Positions 28,048-36,690 of a DNA stretch of 64,000 nt are shown piece after piece. The stretch is taken from assembly GCF_900103845.1 (NCBI RefSeq), contig NZ_FNIJ01000018.1, positions 1-64,000 on the forward strand. The letters run 5' to 3'. How positions within the stretch are numbered: the stretch's first letter is position 1; each line of letters begins with the position of its first letter. This DNA comes from Pseudomonas jinjuensis. Lineage in GTDB: Bacteria; Pseudomonadota; Gammaproteobacteria; Pseudomonadales; Pseudomonadaceae. Both the position numbers and the translations under genes were made by a program. The notes beneath the pieces are model-generated. The model ran no database searches, was not told where the DNA came from, and was given only the letters and a program-made list of their open reading frames with translations.

Positions 28048-29433
28048 ATGAACAAATCCAGGCTGCACTGGGGGCTTGGCCTCGGTGCCGGACTCGCGAT
28101 TGCCGCCGGCCTGGCCGGCAAGAGCCTCTACGACCAGGCACAGGCCACCGCCGCCGGCTATCTGTACGGCTACCCGCTGGTGATGATGGAGCTGACCCGG
28201 CAGCATCAGCTCGCCATGGGCACCACCCGGATGAACGATCTTCAGCACAGCACGCGCTTCCCCGACGCCAACTTCAACAGCGTGGTATCGCCCAACGTCG
28301 ACACGCTGTACTCCATCGGTCACTTCGACCTGCGTGCCGAACCGCTGGTGTTCAGCATTCCCTCGACCGCCGGGCACTACTTCATGATGCCGATCATGGA
28401 TGCCTGGACCAACGTGGTCGCCAGCCCCGGCACCCGCACCATCGGCGATGCAGCCAGGACCTACCTCATTGCCGGCCCGACCTGGAAAGGCGAAGTGCCG
28501 GAAGGCATGGAGCTGATCCGCATGCCGACCCAACTGGCCTGGATGATCGGCCGCATCGAGAGCAGCGGGCCGAAGGACTATGCCGAGATCAACGGCCTGC
28601 AGAAGCGGTTCCGCTTCCAGACGCTGAGCGCCTGGCAAGGTCATCCGCAGCCGAAGGCGGATCTCCCGACCATCACGCTGCCGCGGCTGAACCGCAGCCA
28701 GCCGCCGGATCAGCAGCTGGCCACCTGGAGCCAGGAGGAATTCTTCTCCACCCTCTGCCGCCTGCTGCCGGACAACCCGCCGCGCGCCGCCGACACCGGG
28801 CAGATCGACAATCTGCGCGCCAGCGGACTGCTCCAGGGCGACTGCCAGGACGGCCAGTCGGCATGGCAACGTCTCGGCAGCGGCATCGGCTACCGCAAGG
28901 TGGTGGAGGTGCTGTCGGACAAGAACGGCCTGGTAGCCGGGCTACCAACGTACAACGGCTGGCACATCAGCTACGACCTCGGCGAATACTCCGACCGTTA
29001 CAGCGAGCGCGCGGCGGTGGCGAAAATCGGCCTGGGCGCCAACAACGCGGAAGACGCGCTCTATCCCAACGCCTTCGTGGACCGCGACGGCCAGCGCCTG
29101 AACGGCAGCAATCGCTACGTGATGCACTTCGACAAGGCAGAACTGCCGCCGGTGAAGGGCTTCTGGTCGCTGACGCTGTACAACTCGAAACAGCTCCTCT
29201 CCGCCAACCCGCTCGATCGCTACGCCCTGGGCGATCGCGACGACCTGCACTACAACGCCGACGGCTCGCTGGACCTGTACATCCAGCAGGAGCAGCCGGA
29301 GAAGGCCGAGCAGCGCAGCAACTGGCTGCCGGCGCCGCAGGGCGAGTTCAGCCTGTTCCTGCGCCTGTACTGGCCGAAGGATTCGGTGCTGGACAGGCAA
29401 TGGCTGCCGCCGAGGGTCGATCGCCAGAGCTGA
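28048..29433 (+). CDS. DUF1254/DUF1214-domain exported protein
   Basis: The protein is 461 residues. A membrane-spanning or signal segment (LGLGAGLAIAAGLAGKSLYD) precedes the DUF1254 domain (AAGYLYGYPLVMMELTRQ, DTRYSIGHFDL-type segment as NVDTLYSIGHFDLRAEP, HYFMMPIMDAWTNVVASPGTRT). The C-terminal DUF1214 domain shows YVMHFDKAELPPVKGFWSLTLYN and QGEFSLFLRLYWPKDSVLD. An in-frame start five codons earlier is possible, and neither has a strong ribosome site. It ends the DUF1302-DUF1329-DUF1254 operon and is followed by a terminator. The function of this widespread family is not known. Confidence 0.85.
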   Translation: MNKSRLHWGLGLGAGLAIAAGLAGKSLYDQAQATAAGYLYGYPLVMMELTRQHQLAMGTTRMNDLQHSTRFPDANFNSVVSPNVDTLYSIGHFDLRAEPLVFSIPSTAGHYFMMPIMDAWTNVVASPGTRTIGDAARTYLIAGPTWKGEVPEGMELIRMPTQLAWMIGRIESSGPKDYAEINGLQKRFRFQTLSAWQGHPQPKADLPTITLPRLNRSQPPDQQLATWSQEEFFSTLCRLLPDNPPRAADTGQIDNLRASGLLQGDCQDGQSAWQRLGSGIGYRKVVEVLSDKNGLVAGLPTYNGWHISYDLGEYSDRYSERAAVAKIGLGANNAEDALYPNAFVDRDGQRLNGSNRYVMHFDKAELPPVKGFWSLTLYNSKQLLSANPLDRYALGDRDDLHYNADGSLDLYIQQEQPEKAEQRSNWLPAPQGEFSLFLRLYWPKDSVLDRQWLPPRVDRQS

Positions 29434-29497
29434 CAGGACAGTTTCAGCGAAGACGCTGCTCCAACCCGTGCCTGGGGCTCTGCCCCACCCTGCAACG

Positions 29498-29530
29498 CCC
29501 CGGAGACCTTCTCCGGGGTGATCTTTTTTT
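29498..29530 (+). terminator. Rho-independent terminator after the DUF1254 gene
   Basis: CCCCGGAGA pairs with TCTCCGGGG across a 3-base loop, and a run of seven T follows a short TGATC spacer. Confidence 0.85.
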
Positions 29531-29631
29531 GCGGTGTGTGCAATGAGATGGCCTGCGATCGAGCGGCGTGCCTTGATCAATCGAACCGCAGCAGCCATGT
29601 TCCTTCACGCTATCCCGACAATCCCACGCGC

Positions 29632-30675
29632 ATGACGACCCACACTCCCCGCTCGCCCGCCATGGTCCAGACGACCCTGGCGACCATAGTGCGCAGTATC
29701 GCCACCACCCTGCGCCACGACTACGGCCTCGACCCGTTGCCGGTCCTGGCCAGCGTCGGCATCGACCCGGCGGTGATGCAGGACAGCGAACTGCGCCTGC
29801 CGATGACCACCCTCAACCCCCTGTGGCTGCGCTGTGTCGAGGTGACCGGCGATGCGGACTTCGGCCTGCGCGTGGTGCGCTACCACCAGTCGGCCAACCT
29901 CTACGGCCTGGACCTGGCGCTGTACGCCTGCGCCAGTCTGGGCGAGGCGGTGCGGCGCCACGTGCAACTGATCAAGCTGATCAACACCTCCGCCGAAGCG
30001 CACCTGCTCCCGGGTGAAAATGGCGACTGGCGCCTGGAACTGCACCGTATCGGCCCGACCAGCCCGACCATGGCGGCGCGGGATTTCTACCTGCTGTTCC
30101 ACGTGCGGATGTTCGAACGCCTGGCCGGTCAGCCGGCTAGCCGGCTGTTCCGCCAGCTGGAATTCTACCGGGAGGAGCTGGCGGAATCGTCGCCGTGGTG
30201 GCAGCTGGGTGTGCCGCTGCTGTTCAACCAGCCTCTCGCGGCCCTGGTGTTCAAACAGGGGGGCTGGGATCGCCCGCTGCCCGGCGCCAATCCGCGCCTG
30301 CTGGCGGAAGTCGAACAGCCGATCCTCCAGCACCTGGCCCGCCACGACATGCCCCTGCCGCTGAGCGCCCTGCGCGCACGCCTGGCCGGCATGCTCAGGA
30401 CCAGCGTCAGCCTCGAACAGCTGGCCGCATCCCTGGAAATCGCCCCCGGCCAGCTGCAGGAAACCCTGCGCCAGCAGCAGGTCAGCTTCGCCCAGTTGCT
30501 CGACCAGACCCGCGAAGCCCAGGCCCTGCTGCTGCTCGGCAGCTCCGAACTGCCGCTGGAGCGGGTTGCCGAGCGCATCGGCTTCAGCAGCGCCAGCGCG
30601 CTGGTCAAGGCCTTCCGCCGCTGGCAGGGCACCACCCCGCTCAACTACCGCAAGGAGCGCCTCGGACGTGAATGA
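29632..30675 (+). CDS. AraC-family transcriptional regulator (Arabinose_bd type)
   Basis: The protein is 347 residues. The N-terminal ligand-binding domain includes ATTLRHDYGLDPLPVLASVGIDPAVM and FGLRVVRYHQSANLYGLDLALYACASLGEAVRR. The C-terminal DNA-binding domain has SLEQLAASLEIAPGQLQETL and LERVAERIGFSSASALVKAFRRWQGTTPLNYR, the standard end. It is similar in type to the regulator at the other end of the DUF1302 cluster, so that cluster is bracketed by two AraC-type proteins. The ATG at 29632 is the first in frame after the terminator-free leader. The ligand is unknown. Confidence 0.87.
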   Translation: MTTHTPRSPAMVQTTLATIVRSIATTLRHDYGLDPLPVLASVGIDPAVMQDSELRLPMTTLNPLWLRCVEVTGDADFGLRVVRYHQSANLYGLDLALYACASLGEAVRRHVQLIKLINTSAEAHLLPGENGDWRLELHRIGPTSPTMAARDFYLLFHVRMFERLAGQPASRLFRQLEFYREELAESSPWWQLGVPLLFNQPLAALVFKQGGWDRPLPGANPRLLAEVEQPILQHLARHDMPLPLSALRARLAGMLRTSVSLEQLAASLEIAPGQLQETLRQQQVSFAQLLDQTREAQALLLLGSSELPLERVAERIGFSSASALVKAFRRWQGTTPLNYRKERLGRE

Positions 30676-30783
30676 AGCCGCCTGCAGACCGTCTGGCATG
30701 CCGCTCGCACCGGCTTGCTTGGGCCAATCCAGTGCATCGGGTAAACTCCCGCATCTTCGAATGCCAGCATAACGATCAGCCTG

Positions 30784-32691
30784 ATGCCGACCACCTTCCA
30801 CGAGATTCCCCGCGTGCGCCCCGCCACGCCCTTGCTCGACCGCGCCAATACCCCGGTCGAACTGCGCCGTCTCGGCGAAGCGGAGCTCATCACCCTCGCT
30901 GACGAGCTGCGCCAGTACCTGCTCTACAGCGTCGGCCAGACCGGTGGGCACTTCGGCGCCGGCCTCGGCGTGATCGAACTGACCATCGCCCTGCACTACG
31001 TCTTCGACACCCCGGAAGACCGCCTGGTGTGGGACGTCGGCCACCAGGCCTACCCACACAAGATCCTCACCGGCCGCCGCGAGCGCATGTCCAGCCTGCG
31101 CCAGAAGGACGGCCTGGCCGCCTTCCCGCGCCGCTCGGAGAGCGAGTACGACACCTTCGGCGTCGGCCATTCCAGCACCTCCATCAGCGCCGCCCTCGGC
31201 ATGGCCATCGCCGCGCGGATGCAGGGCTCCAGCCGCAAGTCGCTGGCGGTGATCGGCGACGGCGCGCTGACCGCCGGCATGGCCTTCGAGGCGCTGAACC
31301 ACGCCTCCGACGTGCAGGCCGACATGCTGGTGATCCTCAACGACAACGACATGTCGATCTCGCGCAATGTCGGCGGCCTGTCCAACTACCTGGCCAAGAT
31401 CCTCTCCAGCCGCACCTACAGCAGCATGCGCGAGGGCAGCAAGAAGGTGCTGTCGCGCCTGCCCGGCGCCTGGGAGATCGCCCGCCGCACCGAGGAATAC
31501 GCCAAGGGCATGCTGGTCCCCGGCACCCTGTTCGAGGAACTCGGCTGGAACTACATCGGCCCGATCGACGGCCACGACCTGCCGACCCTGATCAGCACCC
31601 TGCGCAACATGCGCGACCTCAAGGGCCCGCAGTTCCTGCACGTGGTGACCAAGAAGGGCAAGGGCTTCGCCCCGGCCGAGGCCGACCCGATCGGCTACCA
31701 CGCCATCACCAAGCTGGAGCCGGAAGGCACCCCGGCCCACGCCGCGCCGAAGAAGGCCGGCGGGCCGAAGTACTCCAGCGTGTTCGGCCGCTGGCTGTGC
31801 GACATGGCCGCCAAGGACCAGCGCCTGGTCGGCATCACCCCGGCGATGAAGGAAGGCTCCGACCTGGTGGCCTTCAGCGAACGCTACCCGGGCCGCTACT
31901 TCGACGTGGCGATCGCCGAGCAGCACGCCGTGACCCTCGCCGCCGGCATGGCCTGCGACGGCGCCAAGCCGGTGGTGGCGATCTACTCCACCTTCCTGCA
32001 GCGCGGCTACGACCAACTGATCCACGACGTGGCGGTGCAGAACCTCGACGTGCTGTTCGCCATCGACCGCGCCGGCCTGGTCGGCGAGGACGGCCCGACC
32101 CACGCCGGCAGCTTCGACCTGTCCTACCTGCGCTGCATCCCCGGCATGCTGGTGATGACCCCCAGCGACGAGAACGAGCTGCGCAAGCTGCTCACCACCG
32201 GCTTCCTGTTCCAGGGCCCGGCGGCGGTGCGCTACCCGCGCGGCACCGGCCCGAACGCGACGATCGAGCCGGAGCTGACCCCGCTGGAAATCGGCAAGGG
32301 CGTGATCCGCCGCCAGGGCCAGGCCGGCAAGGTGGCCTTCCTGGTGTTCGGCGTGCAGCTGGCCGACGCCCTGCAGGTAGCGGACAGGTTCGATGCCACG
32401 GTGGCGGACATGCGCTTCGTCAAGCCGCTGGACGAGGAACTGGTGCGCCAGCTGGCCGCCAGCCACGAGCTGCTGGTGACCATCGAGGAGAACTCCGTGA
32501 TGGGCGGCGCCGGCAGTGCGGTCAGCGAATTCCTCGCCCGCGAGAACATCCTCAAGCCGGTCCTGCATCTCGGCCTGCCGGACTACTACGTGGAGCACGC
32601 CAAGCCGGCGCAGATGCTTGCGGAGTGCGGTCTTGACGCTGCGGGCATCGAGAAGGCGGTGAGCGAGCGACTGGCGCTGCTGAACGGCTGA
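30784..32691 (+). CDS. dxs: 1-deoxy-D-xylulose-5-phosphate synthase
   Basis: The protein is 635 residues, normal for Dxs. It condenses pyruvate and glyceraldehyde 3-phosphate with thiamine diphosphate, the first step of the MEP isoprenoid pathway. Visible are the active-site [12 protein letters not shown] and [12 protein letters not shown], and the ThDP/Mg motif [31 protein letters not shown]. The transketolase pyrimidine part has [15 protein letters not shown], and the C-terminal domain has [12 protein letters not shown]. It is normally next to ispA but is here cut off from xseB-ispA by an AraC/DUF1302 cluster and so needs its own promoter. Confidence 0.97.
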   Translation: MPTTFHEIPRVRPATPLLDRANTPVELRRLGEAELITLADELRQYLLYSVGQTGGHFGAGLGVIELTIALHYVFDTPEDRLVWDVGHQAYPHKILTGRRERMSSLRQKDGLAAFPRRSESEYDTFGVGHSSTSISAALGMAIAARMQGSSRKSLAVIGDGALTAGMAFEALNHASDVQADMLVILNDNDMSISRNVGGLSNYLAKILSSRTYSSMREGSKKVLSRLPGAWEIARRTEEYAKGMLVPGTLFEELGWNYIGPIDGHDLPTLISTLRNMRDLKGPQFLHVVTKKGKGFAPAEADPIGYHAITKLEPEGTPAHAAPKKAGGPKYSSVFGRWLCDMAAKDQRLVGITPAMKEGSDLVAFSERYPGRYFDVAIAEQHAVTLAAGMACDGAKPVVAIYSTFLQRGYDQLIHDVAVQNLDVLFAIDRAGLVGEDGPTHAGSFDLSYLRCIPGMLVMTPSDENELRKLLTTGFLFQGPAAVRYPRGTGPNATIEPELTPLEIGKGVIRRQGQAGKVAFLVFGVQLADALQVADRFDATVADMRFVKPLDEELVRQLAASHELLVTIEENSVMGGAGSAVSEFLARENILKPVLHLGLPDYYVEHAKPAQMLAECGLDAAGIEKAVSERLALLNG

Positions 32692-32721
32692 CGCCATACC
32701 TCGGCAGGAAGCTTGCCAGCG

Positions 32722-32753
32722 ACGGGCGCACCCCTATAAGGTGCGCCCGTTTT
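32722..32753 (+). terminator. Terminator-like hairpin after dxs
   Basis: ACGGGCGCACC pairs perfectly with GGTGCGCCCGT across a 7-base loop, followed by TTT. It separates dxs from the riboswitch leader. Confidence 0.65.
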
Positions 32754-32940
32754 CGTTCGAGGTAACGGGAAGCAGGTGAAAGACCTGCGCTGCCCCCGCA
32801 ACGGTAACCGACCGCAGGCCACGCGCCTGCCGCGCTCATCAGACGTCACTGTGCCCGAGGGCATGGGAAGGCTTTGAGCGTGGGAGTCGGCAGCCCGGAG
32901 ACCGCCCTCGACGCGATCCGACAGGTGTTGCGGAGGGCAT
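32740..32940 (+). promoter_or_regulatory. Cobalamin (AdoCbl) riboswitch
   Basis: Conserved elements appear in the right order: GGTGAAA, CTGCCCCCGCAACGGTAA (the core of the aptamer), a GGGAAGGC segment, and the B12 box AGCCCGGAGACCGCCC at 32892-32907. The leader ends about 74 bases before a TonB-dependent B12 receptor gene. In such leaders adenosylcobalamin binding blocks translation or transcription of the receptor. Boundaries are approximate. Confidence 0.92.
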
Positions 32941-33013
32941 CACCGTCAAGCGCGGTGCCATTCGTCCGCCTTGTCCACGCCCTCCTCGAAAGTCCACTTT
33001 TGAGGAACCATCC

Positions 33014-34897
33014 ATGAAATTCACCCGCCTCGCCCTCGCCATGGGCCTGCTGCCCGGCGTGACCTGCGCCGCCGATGCGGCCACCGACGACGTCTACGCC
33101 ATGGCACCGCTGGTGGTCACCTCCGGCCGCCAGGCCGAACCGCTGCCCAGGGCCACCGCCGCCACCACCGTCTTCACCCGCAAGGACATCGACCGCCTGC
33201 AGCCGCGCAGCGTCGGCGAGCTGCTGGAGCGCGTGCCGGGCGTCACCGTCAGCCGCACCGGCGGCGCCGGCAGCCTGACCAGCGTGCTGATGCGCGGCAC
33301 CAGCAGCGCGCAGACCCTGGTGCTGGTGGACGGCCAGCGCATCGCCGCAGCCTCCAGCGGCACCAGCAGCCTGGAATTTCTCGACCCGCAGCAGATCGAG
33401 CGCATCGAAGTGGTGCGCGGCGCACGCTCGGCGCTGTACGGCTCCGATGCCATCGGCGGGGTCATCCAGATATTCACCCGCAAGGGCGAAGGCGACGGGC
33501 TGAAGCCCTACGTGCGCATGGCCGCCGGCAGCGACAGCAGCTTCGAACGCAATGTCGGCCTCTCCGGTGGCGACCAGCAGACCCGCTTCAACCTCGGCGC
33601 GTCGATGGACGAAACCGACGGCATCGACGCCACCCGCGACAGCTTCGGCGCCAACGGCGACGATGACGCCTACCGCAACCGCGCGCTGAGCATGAACCTG
33701 TCGCACCGCTTCAACGAGCGTCTGGAAGCCGGCATCAGCGCCCTCGACCAGCGCGGCCAGATCGAATACGACGACACCTTCTTCGGCTCGCTGCCGACCG
33801 TGGACTTCCAGCTCAGCAGCCTCTCCGCCTACCTCGACGGCAAGATTACCGATGCCTGGAGCAGCCGCCTCAACGTCGGCCACAGCGAGGACAAGCGCGA
33901 CACCACCGATGACCTCGGCCAGACCGAGCCGAGCCAGTTCAATACCTATCGCGATTCGGCGAGCTGGGTGAATACCCTGGAGCTCGGCGCCGGCCACCAG
34001 CTGCTGGTCGGCGCCGACTGGTACGAGGACCGCCTGCACGGCAGCACCGACTTCGTCGAGGACTCGCGCTGGAACCAGGCCGCCTTCATCCAGCACCGCT
34101 ACGCCGGCGAGGCCTTCTCCACCGAACTCGGCCTGCGCCACGACAAGAACGAGCAGTTCGGCAGCGAGAACACCTGGAACGCCGCGCTGACCCTGCCGCT
34201 GAACGACGCCAACGACCTGGTCTTCTCCTACAGCGAAGGCTTCCGCGCGCCGACCTTCAACGACCTGTACTTCCCGCCGTTCTGCGATCCGGACTTCGGC
34301 TGCTTCGAAAGCGCCAACCCGAACCTGAAACCGGAGACCTCGAAGAGCTACGAAGTGCAATGGCGCAGCCGCTACAGCGACAAGGGCTCGCTGGAGATGT
34401 CGGTGTACCGCACCGACCTCGACGACGCCATCGTCCTCGACCAGAACTTCATCCCGCAGAACATCCAGACCGCGCGGGTCAACGGCTTCGAGGCGGCGCT
34501 GCGGCAGGAACTGTTCGGCTGGCAGGGCGCACTCGCCGTCGGCATCATCGACCCGCGCGACCGCGACAGCGGCCACGTACTGCCACGCCGCGCCAAGCGC
34601 ACGCTTTCCCTGGACCTCGACCGGCCGTTCGGCGACTTCTCGGTGGGTGCCGGCTGGCGCGCCGTCAGCAGCCGCTACGACGACGCCAACAACACCGTGC
34701 AGATGGGCGGCTACGGCCTGTTCGGCCTGCGCGGCCAATGGCGCGCCACCGACGAACTGGCGCTGGAGCTGAAGCTCGACAACCTGTTCGACAAGGACTA
34801 CGCCGAAGCCACCTACAGCACCCCGAACGGCCGCTTCGGCTACAACACCGAAGGCCGCACCGCGCTGTTCGCGGTGACCTGGACGCCGGAGCTCTGA
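33014..34897 (+). CDS. btuB: TonB-dependent vitamin B12 outer-membrane receptor
   Basis: The protein is 627 residues. A signal peptide (LALAMGLLPGVTCAADA) is followed by the TonB box PLVVTSGR, a plug domain (AATTVFTRKDIDRLQPRSVGELLERVPGV, VLVDGQRI, IERIEVVRGARSALYGSDAIGGVI) and a 22-strand barrel, with SEGFRAPTFNDLYFP, NPNLKPETSKSYEV, and the final NLFDKDYAEATYSTPNGRFGYNTEGRT. The cobalamin riboswitch directly upstream fixes the substrate. No cobalamin biosynthesis or BtuCDF genes are nearby. Confidence 0.95.
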   Translation: MKFTRLALAMGLLPGVTCAADAATDDVYAMAPLVVTSGRQAEPLPRATAATTVFTRKDIDRLQPRSVGELLERVPGVTVSRTGGAGSLTSVLMRGTSSAQTLVLVDGQRIAAASSGTSSLEFLDPQQIERIEVVRGARSALYGSDAIGGVIQIFTRKGEGDGLKPYVRMAAGSDSSFERNVGLSGGDQQTRFNLGASMDETDGIDATRDSFGANGDDDAYRNRALSMNLSHRFNERLEAGISALDQRGQIEYDDTFFGSLPTVDFQLSSLSAYLDGKITDAWSSRLNVGHSEDKRDTTDDLGQTEPSQFNTYRDSASWVNTLELGAGHQLLVGADWYEDRLHGSTDFVEDSRWNQAAFIQHRYAGEAFSTELGLRHDKNEQFGSENTWNAALTLPLNDANDLVFSYSEGFRAPTFNDLYFPPFCDPDFGCFESANPNLKPETSKSYEVQWRSRYSDKGSLEMSVYRTDLDDAIVLDQNFIPQNIQTARVNGFEAALRQELFGWQGALAVGIIDPRDRDSGHVLPRRAKRTLSLDLDRPFGDFSVGAGWRAVSSRYDDANNTVQMGGYGLFGLRGQWRATDELALELKLDNLFDKDYAEATYSTPNGRFGYNTEGRTALFAVTWTPEL

Positions 34898-34903
34898 CCC
34901 TCG

Positions 34904-34970
34904 GGTCGCGGGCATGGCCCGCTCCTACACCAGGGCCAAGCTCCTGTAGGAGCGGGCCATGCCCGCGACC
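34904..34970. repeat. REP pair after btuB
   Basis: TCGCGGGCATGGCCCGCTCC and GGAGCGGGCCATGCCCGCGA face each other across an AT-poor loop that itself has AGGGCCAAGCTCCT. It begins 7 bases past the btuB stop. Confidence 0.85.
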
Positions 34971-35003
34971 AACAAGCCCTGCTCCAGCCCCCCCGCGAGA
35001 AAC

Positions 35004-35176
35004 GTAGGGTGGATGAGGCTTTTTTCATCCACCGTTGCGGAGCCACATGCGCGGCCATGGTGGATCGGTGGAGCGTGATCCCCCCACACGCGGAGCCGGC
35101 AAAACCGTAGGGCGAATGACGCGTCATCCGCCATGAGGAGCATCGGTGGATAACGCTGGCGCGTTATGCACCCTAC
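35004..35176. repeat. GTAGGGTGGAT element followed by a GTAGGGCG element
   Basis: At 35004-35086 is a GTAGGGTGGAT-family copy in reverse orientation to that at 10146 (GCGGCCATGGTGGATCGGTG). At 35107-35176 is a second family beginning GTAGGGCGAATGACGCGTC, with GGATAACGCTGGCGCGTTA inside and ending CCCTAC. It has relatives at 52660 and 58301. With the REP pair these fill the whole 300-base gap between btuB and the HAD gene. Confidence 0.8.
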
Positions 35177-35197
35177 GGGAGGTCCACTGCAGCGGGG

Positions 35198-35809
35198 TTA
35201 CCCCAGCACTCCCGCCATCCGCCCCAGCTCCGCGCAATCCCGCGCGTGCCAGTCGGTGAGCTCCGGCCAGGGATTTTCCGGTAGATGGTCCGGGAGGTTG
35301 ACCAGCGCCGTGCGGGTGCCGGCGGCGCGGCCGCATTCGAGGTCGAAGCGGTAGTCGCCGACCATCAGCATCCGCGCCGGCTGCACCTGCCATTGCCCGG
35401 CCAGACGCAGCAGGCCGTCGCAAGCGGGTTTCGGCTTCGCCTCGCCGCGGCCGAAGATGTCCGCCGTGACGAAACAGTCGCCGATGCCGATGGCCTCCAG
35501 GGTCACCAGCGCCAGCTCATGGGCGTTGCGGGTGAGGATGCCGAGCCGGCAGCCGGCCTCGTGCAGCGCGCGCACCAGCTCCACCGCGCCGGGCGCCGCC
35601 TTCGACGCCACCGCCAGCTCGCGCTCGTGCTCCAGCAGCCAGGCGTGCTTGGCCGCCGCCTCGTCCTCCGGCAGCGCCGCCAGGTGGCCGAGGATGTCGT
35701 CCTCCTGGGGAATGCCCAGAGCGCGCTTGATCGCCGGGAAATCGTGCACGGCGAGGGTCAGGGTGCCGTCCATGTCGAACACCCAGTGGCGAATGTCGGC
35801 GAGTCTCAC
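35198..35809 (-). CDS. HAD-superfamily hydrolase, GTG start overlapping tesB
   Basis: The protein is 203 residues from a GTG at 35809 that overlaps the tesB stop (GTGA). HAD motif I is HWVFDMDGTLT. Motif II is in LGILTRNAHELALVTLEAIGI, the conserved Lys in GRGEAKPKPACDGLL, and motif IV in MLMVGDYRFDLECGRAAG. These are the residues of a phosphatase of the phosphoglycolate-phosphatase-like subgroup. It is last in a leftward operon whose first gene is a GntR regulator. The substrate is unknown. Confidence 0.88.
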   Translation of the reverse strand: MRLADIRHWVFDMDGTLTLAVHDFPAIKRALGIPQEDDILGHLAALPEDEAAAKHAWLLEHERELAVASKAAPGAVELVRALHEAGCRLGILTRNAHELALVTLEAIGIGDCFVTADIFGRGEAKPKPACDGLLRLAGQWQVQPARMLMVGDYRFDLECGRAAGTRTALVNLPDHLPENPWPELTDWHARDCAELGRMAGVLG

Positions 35810-36675
35810 TCCCAGTCCTTGCGGTAGCGGATCAGCCCTTCCTGGGCGGTGGACGCCACCAGCTGGCCGGCGCGGTTGTAGATGCTGCCGCGGGCGAAAC
35901 CGCGGCCATTGCCGGCCCACGGGCTGTCCATGGCGTACAGCAGCCACTCGTCCGCGCGCAGGTCGCGGTGGAACCAGATGGAGTGGTCGATGCTCGCCAC
36001 CTGCATGGTTTCCTGCCATACCGAGACGCCATGGGGCAGCATCGAGGTGGTGATGAAATTGAAGTCGGACGAGTAGGCGAGCATGTACTTGTGCAACGCC
36101 GGGGCGTCGGGCAGCTTGCCGTTGGCGCGGAACCAGTAGTACTTCACCGGCTCCATCGGCTTCGGATCGTAGGGATCGTCCTGGGTCACCGGGCGTATCT
36201 CGATCGGCTTCGGGCACAGCAGCTTGTCGCGGATGCGCTCGGGTACCAGGTCGGCCTGGCGACGGGTCAGCTCGACCTCCGTCGGCAGGTTCTCCGGACC
36301 GACCACATCCGGCATCGTGCCCTGGTGCTCGAAGCCCTCCTCGTCGTACTGGAACGAGGCGCTGAGGAAGAAGATCGGCTTGCCCTTCTGGATCGCCGTC
36401 ACCCGCCGGGTGCTGAAGCTGCCGCCGTCGCGCACGCGGTCGACGTGATAGACCACCGGCATGCCGACGTCGCCGGGACGCAGGAAGTAGCCATGCATGG
36501 AATGCACGTGGCGGCTTTCCTCGACGGTCTGGCTCGCCGCCGACAGCGCCTGGCCGATCACCTGGCCGCCGTAGAGCTGGCGGAAGCCGAGGTCCTGGCT
36601 GACGCCACGGAACAGGTTTTCCTCGATGGGTTCGAGCCTCAGCAAGGCAACCAGGTCGTCCAGAGTCTTTGTCAT
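35806..36675 (-). CDS. tesB: Acyl-CoA thioesterase II
   Basis: The protein is 289 residues, a double hotdog protein. Seen are FRGVSQDLGFRQLYGGQVIGQALSAA, HSMHGYFLRPGDVGMPVVYHVDRVRDGGSFSTRRVTAIQ, YMLAYSSDFNFITTSM (catalytic Asp region of TesB), and ASIDHSIWFHRDLRADEWLLYAMDSPWAGNGRGFARGSIYNRAGQLVAS, the C-terminal signature. The ATG at 36675 has AAGGAG 5 bases upstream. A GTG two codons earlier is less likely. It hydrolyses medium and long acyl-CoAs in the cytoplasm. Confidence 0.95.
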   Translation of the reverse strand: MTKTLDDLVALLRLEPIEENLFRGVSQDLGFRQLYGGQVIGQALSAASQTVEESRHVHSMHGYFLRPGDVGMPVVYHVDRVRDGGSFSTRRVTAIQKGKPIFFLSASFQYDEEGFEHQGTMPDVVGPENLPTEVELTRRQADLVPERIRDKLLCPKPIEIRPVTQDDPYDPKPMEPVKYYWFRANGKLPDAPALHKYMLAYSSDFNFITTSMLPHGVSVWQETMQVASIDHSIWFHRDLRADEWLLYAMDSPWAGNGRGFARGSIYNRAGQLVASTAQEGLIRYRKDWE

Positions 36676-36690
36676 GAACACTCCTTGAAT

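Noticed and set aside
30715..30747. TTGCTT and TAAACT as -35/-10 boxes of dxs
   Set aside because: The spacing of 21 bases is too long for a normal sigma-70 promoter. A dxs promoter must exist in this gap but I cannot point to it.
29605..32697. 1030-codon minus-strand frame opposite dxs and the AraC gene
   Set aside because: It is an antisense shadow. Dxs on the plus strand has all catalytic motifs.
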